23,761 nt of DNA from CBDUZS01 sp965371785 (GTDB lineage Bacteria; Fermentibacterota; Fermentibacteria; Fermentibacterales; JCC-6): the NCBI GenBank assembly GCA_965371785.1, contig CBDUZS010000039.1, positions 1 through 23,761 of the forward strand, given 5' to 3'. Under the pieces are notes generated by a model. The model was not told the origin of the DNA and searched no databases. It worked only from the letters and a program-made list of their open reading frames with translations. Position numbers and translations under genes: made by a program. Below are positions 14,994 through 22,892 of the stretch, one piece after another (the first letter of the stretch is position 1; every line of letters starts with the position of its first letter).

Positions 14994-16357
14994 TCGCCCT
15001 TCTCCTTTGCCGGAAAGATGATGGAGAAAGTCGTCCCCTTACCCGGAACACTTGAAACCAGTCGTACCCGTCCTCCGTGATACTCCTCTACGATCCTTCG
15101 TGTGAGAGTGAGACCAAGACCCCATCCGCCGCGTCTGGTGGTGAACCCAGATTTGAAGATCCTTGTCTGGTCCCTGAAAGGAATACCTCGGCCGTTGTCT
15201 CGGATTATCACTTCGACCATCCCGTTGGCCTCTTCGAGATCAGTGGATGTTATTATGATTCTGCCGTCCTCACGGTCGGTCAGGGAGGCAAGTGAATTCT
15301 TCAGGAGATTCTCGAAAACCCAACCCAGGAGGACGTGATTCCCGCAGATCCACTTCTCAGCGGAAAGCTCAGTCGTTATTTCGATTTCATCGTGAAGGAT
15401 ACCCGGTCTTCTTCTGAAATACGCAATCGTTTCTTCGATGATATCGTTGACACGGAGAATCGTAAGAACCGGCTTCTTACCCATCTGACCATACCGTCTG
15501 GCGATCTGGTTCAGCCTGGCGACATCGGCTTCTATCGAATCGAGGGCTTCGGCAAGCTCTTGGTCCGTATCATTCTCAGGCCTGTCACGAAGCAACTCTA
15601 TCCACCCCATGAGAGAGGAAACAGGAGTACTGATCTGATGGGCGGTCTCCTTGGCGAAACCGACCCATGAGGTTTCCTTTTCCCTCTTCAGTTCGCTTCT
15701 GATACCCAGGAAGAAGATCAGTGCAAGAAAGAGCAGAATCCCGAGCTCGAGGTATGGCACAAGCGTAAGTTCCCTGAAGATTGGACTGGAACCGTAGTGC
15801 AGGTATCCTATCGTATCAGTATTCTCGATAATCGGTATCGGGTCGTTATCGCAATCCAGACGCTCCATGAGAATCAGGTGCTCTCTCAGCACCGCGTGAT
15901 CGATGTCGTCCGGAACAACTTCCCCGTTCACCACCTGAGGCATCATGTGCGCATCAGAAAAAACGGTTGGATACTCCAGTCGATCCACCAGGGTCCGGAA
16001 GAGCCCTCGGGTTGCACGCACAACCTGGTCTCTTTCCTGCTCACTCCAGCGATTGACGTCGAACCAGGAAGTCATGATTCCGCATTCCGGGCAGTACATA
16101 CGGATGGAATCAGAAACAGATGGACTGAGACGCTCAGCATGACCGCATTCACTGCAGACTCCGATTATGGCATTCTCGGCAACGATACTGAACGGGACCT
16201 GTGTGCCGGCCCAGAACCAGGCGATGGTTTCGTTGGATCTGACGCTGGATTCGTTGAGCCTTCTGACCAGGGAATGGCTGTGAAGCAGGAATACCCATAT
16301 CAGAATGGCTGCAATTGCAATAAGTACAATCCTTGAATGGAACCGGTTTCCAGCCAT
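14990..16357 (-). CDS. porY: PorY-type sensor histidine kinase with extracytoplasmic double-CxxC loop
   Basis: A 455-residue membrane kinase. Numbering is from ATG 16355-16357, chosen because AGGAGAGGG lies five bases upstream; in-frame ATGs at 16376-16378 and 16397-16399 are alternatives. TM1 is at about 8-25 and TM2 at about 201-219. The extracytoplasmic loop holds CSECGH (68-73) and CPECG (89-93), and ends in DPIPIIENTDTIGYLHYGSS before TM2, a pre-membrane layout I recall from Bacteroidota PorY-like kinases. The H-box is KETAHQISTPVSSLMGW with His240, followed by N-box ENLLKNSLASL, G1 DNGRGI and G2 GGWGLGLTL. It should autophosphorylate and pass phosphate to Asp52 of the co-translated regulator (4-base overlap). 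The paired CxxC motifs could bind zinc or form a redox-sensitive disulfide; what it senses is unknown. Confidence 0.87.
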   Translation of the reverse strand: MAGNRFHSRIVLIAIAAILIWVFLLHSHSLVRRLNESSVRSNETIAWFWAGTQVPFSIVAENAIIGVCSECGHAERLSPSVSDSIRMYCPECGIMTSWFDVNRWSEQERDQVVRATRGLFRTLVDRLEYPTVFSDAHMMPQVVNGEVVPDDIDHAVLREHLILMERLDCDNDPIPIIENTDTIGYLHYGSSPIFRELTLVPYLELGILLFLALIFFLGIRSELKREKETSWVGFAKETAHQISTPVSSLMGWIELLRDRPENDTDQELAEALDSIEADVARLNQIARRYGQMGKKPVLTILRVNDIIEETIAYFRRRPGILHDEIEITTELSAEKWICGNHVLLGWVFENLLKNSLASLTDREDGRIIITSTDLEEANGMVEVIIRDNGRGIPFRDQTRIFKSGFTTRRGGWGLGLTLTRRIVEEYHGGRVRLVSSVPGKGTTFSIIFPAKEKGD

Positions 16358-16411
16358 TCGAACCCTCTCCTGTTTCATGAAAGTTACTCCAAAGTACATG
16401 GAAATCCAAAC

Positions 16412-16423
16412 TCACTGCAGTGA
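16412..16423. promoter_or_regulatory. perfect 12-bp palindrome between porY and the Tim44-like gene
   Basis: TCACTGCAGTGA is a perfect inverted repeat in the short region between two divergently transcribed genes, five bases upstream of a promoter -35 candidate on the plus strand. Its position suits an operator acting on either or both genes. No binder is known, and a 12-bp palindrome can occur by chance. Confidence 0.3.
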
Positions 16424-16427
16424 ACAC

Positions 16428-16456
16428 TGGACAGAACTCCGCCGCTGGGATACACT
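16428..16456 (+). promoter_or_regulatory. sigma70-like promoter candidate for the Tim44-like gene
   Basis: TGGACA (16428-16433), a 17-base spacer and TACACT (16451-16456) match the consensus at 5 of 6 and 4 of 6 positions. Transcription would begin near 16463, giving a leader of about 60 bases before the GTG start at 16526. Found by eye. Confidence 0.35.
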
Positions 16457-16525
16457 AGCTTCTGAGCATGGATTCATTTGATCCGCCACTTAGCTCCGGT
16501 TGAAGCGCATATCACGGAGGGTATC

Positions 16526-18430
16526 GTGAACAAAAGAGGTCAATACACTAAGTATCTCGTGCTGTTTCTGGTCGTCGTACTTCTCCTCGGTCTCGCATCC
16601 ATGGCATGGGCCAGAGCAGGCGGAGGCGGTAGCTACGGAAGCTCAAGAAGAAGCGGCGGTGGCGGCGGCGAGGGTCTGGGAATCATCTTCTACTGGCTCA
16701 TAATGCTCGCCATAGAACAGCCTGCCATAGGCGTCCCCTTACTCATCGTGGCCATCATCATCGTAATCATCATGGGCAGGAAAGCCAAAGGACGGTACGA
16801 AACAAAGACGATTTCGAAGGCATCCAGGCTCAACCGACAACAGCAGGCTGCCGCAAGGGACGAAATGCTTGCCGCACTAATCGTAAGGGACCCTGGATTC
16901 ACCGAGGAAGCGTTCCTTCAAAGGACCAACAAAGCATTCATCGCCATTCAGGATGCCTGGTCGAACCAGGATTTATCCACGGTGAAGCGGTTCATTTCCG
17001 ATGGTGTCTGCGAGAGATTCAGTATCTCCATCGAAATGCAGAAAGCCGAGGGGCTCAGGAACCTTATGGAGGACATCAGGATCCTCGATTCGAAGATCGT
17101 GAGCATAACGAGTGACCGGCATTTCGACACCATCCATGTGGAGATAAGAGCACAGGCCAGGGATACCGACATCGACCTCGAAACGGGTAAGAGGATCAGA
17201 ACGAATACAACCGCTCCCTTTACGGAATTCTGGAGCTTTCTCCGCAAGCCCGGTGCGAAAACGCTTACGGACAAGGGGCTGGTCGAAGGCTTCTGCCCCA
17301 ACTGCGGCGCTCATCTCGAACTGAGCGACAGCGGTAAATGCGAAAATTGTGACTCGGTTGTCACGAGCGGGCAGTACGACTGGGTGCTTGCAGAAATAAC
17401 GCAGTCAATGGAGTGGGGAACCGTCTCGAACCCCGAAATGATCCCTGGCTATACGGCCATGGTTCAACTCGATCCTTCATTCAACATCCAGCACGTGGAG
17501 GACAAGGCATCCGTTGTGTTCTGGCGACTGGTAAAGGCATGGTTCAATGGGAATCCTGATTCGGCAAGAAAGGTTGTCTTCCCCGAGTACTTCACAACCC
17601 TTGAAAAGCACATCGAGCAGGTGAGACAGGATGACTGGTGGCTTTACTTCCGGGAGGCGGCTCTTGGTGCCGTGGAACTCCAGCGAATCGTCCCCGGTGC
17701 CGACGGAGAACGTGACAGGATCGAGATCCTGATGAAGTGGTCGGCAAGAAATGCACAGAGAAACGCATCCGGAAAGAGCAGAAGCACGGGTGACAAGACC
17801 ATCAGGCCGCAGATCTACATCATGTCGCGGAACCATGGAGTAAAAACCAATGCACAGATGAGCTTTCTCTCATCTCATTGCCCGGCATGCGCTGCACCTT
17901 ACGAGGGAGGGAGTTCAGGTCTCTGCGACTACTGCGGAAGACCGCTGAACGACGGAAGCCAGGATTGGGCTCTCGAGAGCATACAGAAATTCAATGCTGC
18001 AAGAATAACATCCGAGGCTGTCTCGGGTATCCAGCGGGCAGCACTCGTTCCACCCGAGCTCGTGCTGTCTGCGATGGTCTCCGCCATGTACGCCGACGGA
18101 GAAGTCGATGAGAAGGAGATGAAGACTCTCTCATCCTTCGCAAGAGCTCGGAGAATCGATGACGATGAACTGCAGCAGATCATATCATCCGTTGCTTCAG
18201 GGCTTAACGAACTGCCGAAACCCGAGACGCAGCAGGAGGCCAGGGAAGTTCTTGCAGCCATGGCAAGGATGACCCTTTCGGATGGTAAGGTTACAAGGGA
18301 AGAACAGGAGATCCTCGTTTCCTTCGGCGCTTCAATGGACCTCGCAGCTGCAGACGTGAAGCTCATTCTGGCCCAGCAGAAGAAACTGCTCTACAGACAG
18401 GCAAAAACGGAGATCAAGGCGAACAGGTAG
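16526..18430 (+). CDS. membrane protein with duplicated Tim44-like/zinc-ribbon units and TerB-like tail
   Basis: A 634-residue protein. The start is GTG 16526, five bases after GGAGGG; an in-frame ATG at 16478 lacks such a site. Residues 10-28 are a signal peptide or first helix, followed by a Gly-rich stretch with arginines and a hydrophobic region ending in IVAIIIVIIMG. Two similar units follow. Unit 1, about 100-285, has a Tim44-like segment (AFIAIQDAWSNQDLSTVKRFISD) and a zinc ribbon with Cys257, 260, 272 and 275. Unit 2, about 310-480, has VFWRLVKAWFNGNPDSARKV and a zinc ribbon with Cys452, 455, 467 and 470. Both ribbons have spacing CxxC-x11-CxxC and are followed by QYDWVLAEI or SQDWALESI. 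Residues 495-634 resemble a TerB-like helical domain (MYADGEVDEKEM, TLSDGKVTREEQE). Bacterial Tim44 domains bind membranes or proteins; the role here is unknown. It is divergent from porY. Confidence 0.8.
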   Translation: MNKRGQYTKYLVLFLVVVLLLGLASMAWARAGGGGSYGSSRRSGGGGGEGLGIIFYWLIMLAIEQPAIGVPLLIVAIIIVIIMGRKAKGRYETKTISKASRLNRQQQAAARDEMLAALIVRDPGFTEEAFLQRTNKAFIAIQDAWSNQDLSTVKRFISDGVCERFSISIEMQKAEGLRNLMEDIRILDSKIVSITSDRHFDTIHVEIRAQARDTDIDLETGKRIRTNTTAPFTEFWSFLRKPGAKTLTDKGLVEGFCPNCGAHLELSDSGKCENCDSVVTSGQYDWVLAEITQSMEWGTVSNPEMIPGYTAMVQLDPSFNIQHVEDKASVVFWRLVKAWFNGNPDSARKVVFPEYFTTLEKHIEQVRQDDWWLYFREAALGAVELQRIVPGADGERDRIEILMKWSARNAQRNASGKSRSTGDKTIRPQIYIMSRNHGVKTNAQMSFLSSHCPACAAPYEGGSSGLCDYCGRPLNDGSQDWALESIQKFNAARITSEAVSGIQRAALVPPELVLSAMVSAMYADGEVDEKEMKTLSSFARARRIDDDELQQIISSVASGLNELPKPETQQEAREVLAAMARMTLSDGKVTREEQEILVSFGASMDLAAADVKLILAQQKKLLYRQAKTEIKANR

Positions 18431-18453
18431 ACCGCTTCCGGGGAGAGCACAGA

Positions 18454-20088
18454 TCACAACCCGCCGGGGGGAAGTGCCCGCAGGTTATCGGGCGGAAGAC
18501 TGTCAACGGCCATGAAACCGCCTGGTACTTCTCCAGTCATCTCGTAGATGATGGTTCGACCTGATTCCGATCTGAATACTTCCGTAAGGAAAGGCGGCGG
18601 ATCTTCAACAGCCCACCCGCTTCCGTCAGGTGTTCTTCTCCAGCGGTTTGACAGCAGCGGTCTGAAGTGTGGAAGATCCTGATCGATGACCACGAAACGA
18701 ACACCTTGCTCTTCGAGGAATGGCCAGAGCAGCATCTCGTAATCATTTGGCATCGTGAGCGTAGGTCTGGAGTATTTCCATACGAACAGTTCTACGTTGG
18801 GAAATGCGACGACCCAGTCACTCTCCTCGCTGTTCTCCCCGATCCATTCAACTGACTCGAGAACCTCCGCCCTCTTCTCCACTGAACTGTCTGACATTAT
18901 GAGCAGAAGGGGACGAACGAATGGAAGAAGCAGGACGACGAACACGCCTGCAGCAAACAACGTACTTCTCCCCTTCAGAAACCTGCCAAGACCGGCGGAA
19001 CCGGTTCCTATTACGACTGCAGCAAGAACCGTCAGATATCTGCCGCTGTGCTCGTGCAGAACGAGCAGTGACATGAGCGGCACGAGAACGAGGAAAGGCA
19101 GGAGCAGCTTCTTCCTGGCAGCCCTGTCGGCAAAGATGAGAAACGAGAGTATCAGAAATGCAATGAGAGTGGGCTGTCCGAAGATCTCTCCCCTGTGCAG
19201 TGTGCCGGTAGAAATCGGCTCGAGCACCCTCAGCACACCCCGGCACACGTATCCGGCAACCGCAGCCACACCCTGGTGAGACAGGAGATCTCCCGGCCCG
19301 GGCGGCATCTCCCTCACGCTCCATGCGGACCAGTGGTTTTCGTTCAGCAGGAACTGGGAATTCTGTGTGTGCAGAGGAGAGCCGAAGGCATCGATGTTCC
19401 TCAGGAACCAGGGTAGAGCGAACACGATGAAGGTCAGTGCGAGCAGGTTCGCCTTGATAAACCGTTTCCTTCCGCCCCTGATGAGGACGAAGAGGTATGT
19501 TGAGAATGCAAGCATCAATCCCTGTGTCCTGGCCAGATACGCAACTCCCGATATCGCTCCAAGAAGAATGGCTCTTCGGATGGAAATGGAGCTTCCATCG
19601 CCGGCAGTCATTGCAAGGAACAGGAGTGCCGTGTAGAGGAGAAGGCTGTCAGGCTGTGTCGAGTACCAGACGAATGGGGGATTGAAAGAGAGGAAGAACA
19701 GCATGAAGAGCGCAGCACCTGCACCGAAGAGTTTTCTCCCCCATGACCAGACTGCAAGCAGGCAGCACAATCCCAGCAGCATTGTGAGCAACTGTGCCGG
19801 AAGGAATGCTGTTCCAGTGATCAGAAAAAGCGCTGAGAAGAGCAGCGGAAGAAGTGGCTGCCTGTTGGCTTCAGGTCTCAGATGATCGATTGACTGCTCG
19901 TAGAGATTCCACTTGACGAAAGTCGTGAACCCATGACCATCGTTCAGATTGTCGGCCAGCTGAATACAGGAGGCAATCCCGTCACCTGCAGGCATGGGAT
20001 GCCGGGCGATCACCCATACCCTGATGAAGGCGGAGAAGAGAAGGATAAGAAGGACCAGCTGCCGCTCGTGCTTCAGTAGGTTTTTCAT
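18454..20088 (-). CDS. GT39/ArnT-type membrane glycosyltransferase
   Basis: A protein of about 544 residues with roughly ten hydrophobic segments in its first 400 residues and a soluble C-terminal part. The first extracytoplasmic loop has HPMPAGDGIASCIQLADNL, with the acidic residue expected after TM1 in GT-C enzymes, then EANRQPLLPLLFSALF; FNPPFVWYSTQPDSLLLYTALLFLA and AYLARTQGLMLAF are typical of the PMT_2/GT39 group. Such enzymes move a sugar from a polyprenyl-phosphate carrier to lipid or protein on the periplasmic face; donor and acceptor are unknown. The start is uncertain: ATG 20086-20088 is chosen because a promoter candidate ends at 20107, while ATG 20098-20100 would be nearly leaderless. 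Neither has a strong ribosome-binding site. The 3' end faces the Tim44-like gene 23 bases away. Confidence 0.8.
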   Translation of the reverse strand: MKNLLKHERQLVLLILLFSAFIRVWVIARHPMPAGDGIASCIQLADNLNDGHGFTTFVKWNLYEQSIDHLRPEANRQPLLPLLFSALFLITGTAFLPAQLLTMLLGLCCLLAVWSWGRKLFGAGAALFMLFFLSFNPPFVWYSTQPDSLLLYTALLFLAMTAGDGSSISIRRAILLGAISGVAYLARTQGLMLAFSTYLFVLIRGGRKRFIKANLLALTFIVFALPWFLRNIDAFGSPLHTQNSQFLLNENHWSAWSVREMPPGPGDLLSHQGVAAVAGYVCRGVLRVLEPISTGTLHRGEIFGQPTLIAFLILSFLIFADRAARKKLLLPFLVLVPLMSLLVLHEHSGRYLTVLAAVVIGTGSAGLGRFLKGRSTLFAAGVFVVLLLPFVRPLLLIMSDSSVEKRAEVLESVEWIGENSEESDWVVAFPNVELFVWKYSRPTLTMPNDYEMLLWPFLEEQGVRFVVIDQDLPHFRPLLSNRWRRTPDGSGWAVEDPPPFLTEVFRSESGRTIIYEMTGEVPGGFMAVDSLPPDNLRALPPGGL

Positions 20089-20106
20089 CAGGGTTTCCAT
20101 TGCGGA

Positions 20107-20135
20107 AAGATACAAGCCACCGGCTCCGCTGTCAG
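20107..20135 (-). promoter_or_regulatory. sigma70-like promoter candidate for the GT39 gene
   Basis: On the minus strand CTGACA (20135-20130), a 17-base spacer and TATCTT (20112-20107) match the consensus at 5 of 6 and 4 of 6 positions. Transcription would start near 20100, which favours the start codon at 20086-20088. Found by eye. Confidence 0.35.
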
Positions 20136-20199
20136 CGCGACCTTTCACAAGTCATAGGCGTGTTGTATGTAAGAACAGCAAAAAAAATGAAAGGCCCGT

Positions 20200-20982
20200 A
20201 TGAGGGTTACAGTTGCCACATGGAATGTCAATTCGATCCGCGCCAGAATAGATGTTGTCCGGCGATGGCTCGAGGAAAACGAACCCACAGTTCTCTGCAT
20301 GCAGGAAACGAAGGTATCGAACGACATCTTCCCGGTAGAACCTTTTCAAGAACTGGGGTACGAACTCGTAATCAACGGACAGAAAAGCTGGAACGGTGTT
20401 GCCATTGCGTCAGGAATCGAACTGGAGGACGTTTCTCTCGATCTGCCTTCCGGCTTTCTGCCGGAGCAGAAAAGGGTCATTACTGCCACCGTTGCAGGTC
20501 TCAGGATCATGAACGTATACGTTCCAAACGGTGGCGATGTAGAGCATGAAAAATTTCAACAGAAACTGGATTTCTTCGATCGTCTCGAGAAGGTTGCTGA
20601 ACGGGAGCGCAACGGAGAGCCGTTCATCATGGTCGGTGACTTCAATGTCGCGCCGGAAGAAGATGATGTTTTCGATCCTGCCGCACTGGACGGCACACTC
20701 TGTTTCCATCCCGAGGAGAGAAAGAGGATCTCGAGGATGATAGGAAACGGAATGACCGACGTCTTCAGACGGTACAACCCGTCAGGAAAAGCCTTCAGCT
20801 GGTGGGACTACAGAGCAGCAGGTTTCCGTCGTAACAGGGGTATGAGACTCGATCTCATACTCGCAAACACCAGGGCTTCGGAGCTTGTCAGAGAATGCAG
20901 CATCGACCTCGAACCCAGGAACTGGGAAAAGCCTTCCGATCACACTCCGGTGGTTGCCGTGTTCGACCTCCAAGGGGAATAA
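20200..20982 (+). CDS. xthA: exodeoxyribonuclease III (AP endonuclease)
   Basis: A 260-residue enzyme of the exonuclease-endonuclease-phosphatase fold, standard length for XthA. It cuts DNA at abasic sites and removes 3' blocking groups and nucleotides during base-excision repair. Catalytic and metal residues are all visible: Asn9 and Asn11 (WNVNSIRAR), Glu36 (MQETKVS), Tyr107 (NVYVPNG), Asp147 and Asn149 (GDFNVAP), the DNA-contacting SWWDYRAAGF (200-209), Asp218 (RLDLIL) and the terminal SDHTPV with Asp247-His248. ATG 20200 follows GAAAGG at normal spacing. It is separated by 111 bases from the divergent GT39 gene and by 45 bases from the first VHEWG gene, so co-transcription with the latter is possible. 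Confidence 0.95.
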   Translation: MRVTVATWNVNSIRARIDVVRRWLEENEPTVLCMQETKVSNDIFPVEPFQELGYELVINGQKSWNGVAIASGIELEDVSLDLPSGFLPEQKRVITATVAGLRIMNVYVPNGGDVEHEKFQQKLDFFDRLEKVAERERNGEPFIMVGDFNVAPEEDDVFDPAALDGTLCFHPEERKRISRMIGNGMTDVFRRYNPSGKAFSWWDYRAAGFRRNRGMRLDLILANTRASELVRECSIDLEPRNWEKPSDHTPVVAVFDLQGE

Positions 20983-21027
20983 TTACGTAACCGACAGGGT
21001 ATGTATCGGAAGAAGGAGGAGTACACC

Positions 21028-21951
21028 ATGAGAATTATTTTGTCCATTTTTCTTCTTCTGACAGCCACAACTCTGGCTCTGGAAGAAAGGGAAGCGCCGC
21101 ACGTGGGGGTTCACGAGTGGGGAGTAATAACCTGGGATTTCGGGGAAGCTCTTGCGCAGAGCGCTCCCTTCATTTTCCAGGAAGCGGTTACCAGAGCTCC
21201 GGTCATCTACTTTCACGGACCCGAATTCACCGGGAGTTTCACGGTAACCGTAGACAACGGTCAGCTGATCGAATTATATCCCACGGTAGCACCTTGGCAA
21301 CCAGATAGTTACACATGGTCGGGGCGGTTCAGCCTTGATTATTTGCCCCTCAGAGACCTTTCTGATATTGATCGAGGCCTTTCGGCTCCATCGGATTTCC
21401 AATGGGCTCTGGAGTTCTGGCGTATACCGGAAACGCTCACGTTCAACGGTGATGACGGAATTACCGAGGAGTTCCTCTACTACGAGTCGACGCTCGAAGA
21501 CGTCACCTTCCTTCCACTCCACCCGGGGTCTGAGATAGAGCCCGAACGCAGCACTGCGCTCAATCTCGAACTGCTGCTGCTGGGCATGGAGGACGGCAGG
21601 CTGATGGCTACAACGTGCACCCTGGCAAGGTTTGCAGCCAGATCGGGAATGCCCCTGAGCTGGGAAATGACTGTAAGTGATGATGGGCTCGAGATACGGG
21701 ACATCTTCTACGAATGGTCGAAAGACCTCATTGATATAGAGGAAGTCGATGCGCTCTGGTTCACCTGGCGTGACTGGTTCATCACGGACTCTTTCGATGG
21801 CAGACGGAACACGGAAGACACGGTCATTGCGATTTACCTCATGCCACAGGAACTCACTGGGAGTGTCAGCACCCTCAACCTGGAGACGGAAGAGGGATAT
21901 CCTGTTGACTACAGCAGGTATCTGCTCGTAGCGGTCCCGGTAACGCTGTAG
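21028..21951 (+). CDS. exported protein of unknown function, VHEWG family, copy 1
   Basis: A 307-residue protein. ATG 21028 follows GGAGGAG at 7 bases; an in-frame ATG at 21001 would precede that site. Residues 1-17 (MRIILSIFLLLTATTLA) are a signal peptide. The mature part begins with VHEWGVITW, then APVIYFHG and GSFTV about 30 residues later, LQWALEFWR-like and DGITEEFLYYE blocks in the middle, and a conserved Trp-rich stretch (IEEVDALWFTWRDW) near residue 250. The last part is strand-rich. The same blocks recur in the next two genes, so these are tandem paralogues. From memory, uncharacterised proteins starting VHEWGTFT occur in Myxococcota and Planctomycetota and may be distant relatives. 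No enzyme motif is recognised; His, Glu and Trp conservation hints at a binding site. Location is periplasmic or extracellular. Confidence 0.75.
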   Translation: MRIILSIFLLLTATTLALEEREAPHVGVHEWGVITWDFGEALAQSAPFIFQEAVTRAPVIYFHGPEFTGSFTVTVDNGQLIELYPTVAPWQPDSYTWSGRFSLDYLPLRDLSDIDRGLSAPSDFQWALEFWRIPETLTFNGDDGITEEFLYYESTLEDVTFLPLHPGSEIEPERSTALNLELLLLGMEDGRLMATTCTLARFAARSGMPLSWEMTVSDDGLEIRDIFYEWSKDLIDIEEVDALWFTWRDWFITDSFDGRRNTEDTVIAIYLMPQELTGSVSTLNLETEEGYPVDYSRYLLVAVPVTL

Positions 21952-21961
21952 GGAGGCGGAG

Positions 21962-22891
21962 ATGATTCCTCTTCTTTTCCCGATTCTGGCGGATACTATC
22001 GCGGATCCCATGGATCACGATACCGTGTACGTGCACGAGTGGGGTGTCGTGTGCTTCGAAGAACTCGGTCCCGAAGTTGTGGGAGTACGCTGGGAACCGT
22101 TCCCGTTCCCTGACGAGCCCCCGTATGGCTACAGTGTTGAAGCACCGGTAGTGTGGTTCCACGGCTCATCATGCACCGGCACTTTCACCGTGAGCACTCC
22201 TGAAGGCTGGCTGACGGAACTCTACCCTCGACCTGACGGAACGGAAGGATTGCCCGCACCTGACATCATCACCGAGTATTTCCTACCCCAGATCACCTTC
22301 GCGGAATGGAGCATCAGGCTCGATGGCCCGGAGCCTTCCGAGGAAGAACCAGTTCCAACGTATGGCGCATTGCCTTTCGAATGGGCAATGGAATACTGGC
22401 GTGGGGTTCCTTCCAGATGGCTTTACCGCGAGAGTGACGGTTTCGTCGACCGATTCATTTACTACGAGTGTGGCCTGCCGGCAGGTTTCGACGGACTCTT
22501 CAAACGGGAGGGAGGCTCTATAGTATTCGATGAAGGATGGTCAGGCGAGGGACTCATCCTCGCATCCGGGGAGATGCCGGGCATGCTGCCCGTTCACCTG
22601 GAAGGTGAATTCGAAACGCCTGCCATTGCAGGATTCTATCCGGCCGATCCCGACTCGCTCAGGAAAATCGTAAGCGGCTGGGCGGAAGGAATGCTCAAAA
22701 CCGAAGAAATAGATGCCCTCTGGAACACCTGGGAGGGAACGCTTTTCGCCCCGCCGGGCAAATGGCTTCTCTTTCCTCTCCCCTCCGAAGTAACCGAAAG
22801 AATCAGCGCCATTAGTTTCACGCCGGATGACTGCTGGATTGAGGTCGTCTACGAACGGCTCTTCCTGGGCTTGATCAGGATAGAGGGTTGA
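21962..22891 (+). CDS. exported protein of unknown function, VHEWG family, copy 2
   Basis: A 309-residue paralogue, starting 10 bases after copy 1 with GGGAGGCGGAG before ATG 21962. The N-terminus MIPLLFPILADTIA is hydrophobic but short and lacks a positive charge, so export is less certain than for its neighbours. Shared blocks: VHEWGVVCF near residue 24, APVVWFHG, TGTFTV, LTELYP, FEWAMEYWRGVP, DGFVDRFIYYE and EEIDALWNTWEG. The region between VHEWG and APV is longer than in copy 1, and a PEPSEEEPVP linker is present. Divergence from copy 1 is high outside the blocks, so the duplication is old. The close spacing indicates one transcript for all three copies. Function unknown. Confidence 0.72.
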   Translation: MIPLLFPILADTIADPMDHDTVYVHEWGVVCFEELGPEVVGVRWEPFPFPDEPPYGYSVEAPVVWFHGSSCTGTFTVSTPEGWLTELYPRPDGTEGLPAPDIITEYFLPQITFAEWSIRLDGPEPSEEEPVPTYGALPFEWAMEYWRGVPSRWLYRESDGFVDRFIYYECGLPAGFDGLFKREGGSIVFDEGWSGEGLILASGEMPGMLPVHLEGEFETPAIAGFYPADPDSLRKIVSGWAEGMLKTEEIDALWNTWEGTLFAPPGKWLLFPLPSEVTERISAISFTPDDCWIEVVYERLFLGLIRIEG

Positions 22892-22892
22892 T

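Noticed and set aside
14388..15080. Plus-strand open frame of 230 codons across the porX/porY junction
   Set aside because: It spans the antisense of two well-supported coupled genes and has no motif.
20179..20187. A-rich run upstream of xthA considered as a terminator for the GT39 gene
   Set aside because: It lies upstream, not downstream, of the minus-strand GT39 gene and has no adjoining stem.
21274..22011. Minus-strand open frame of 245 codons opposite the first VHEWG gene
   Set aside because: The plus-strand frame has a signal peptide, ribosome-binding site and paralogues; the minus frame has none.
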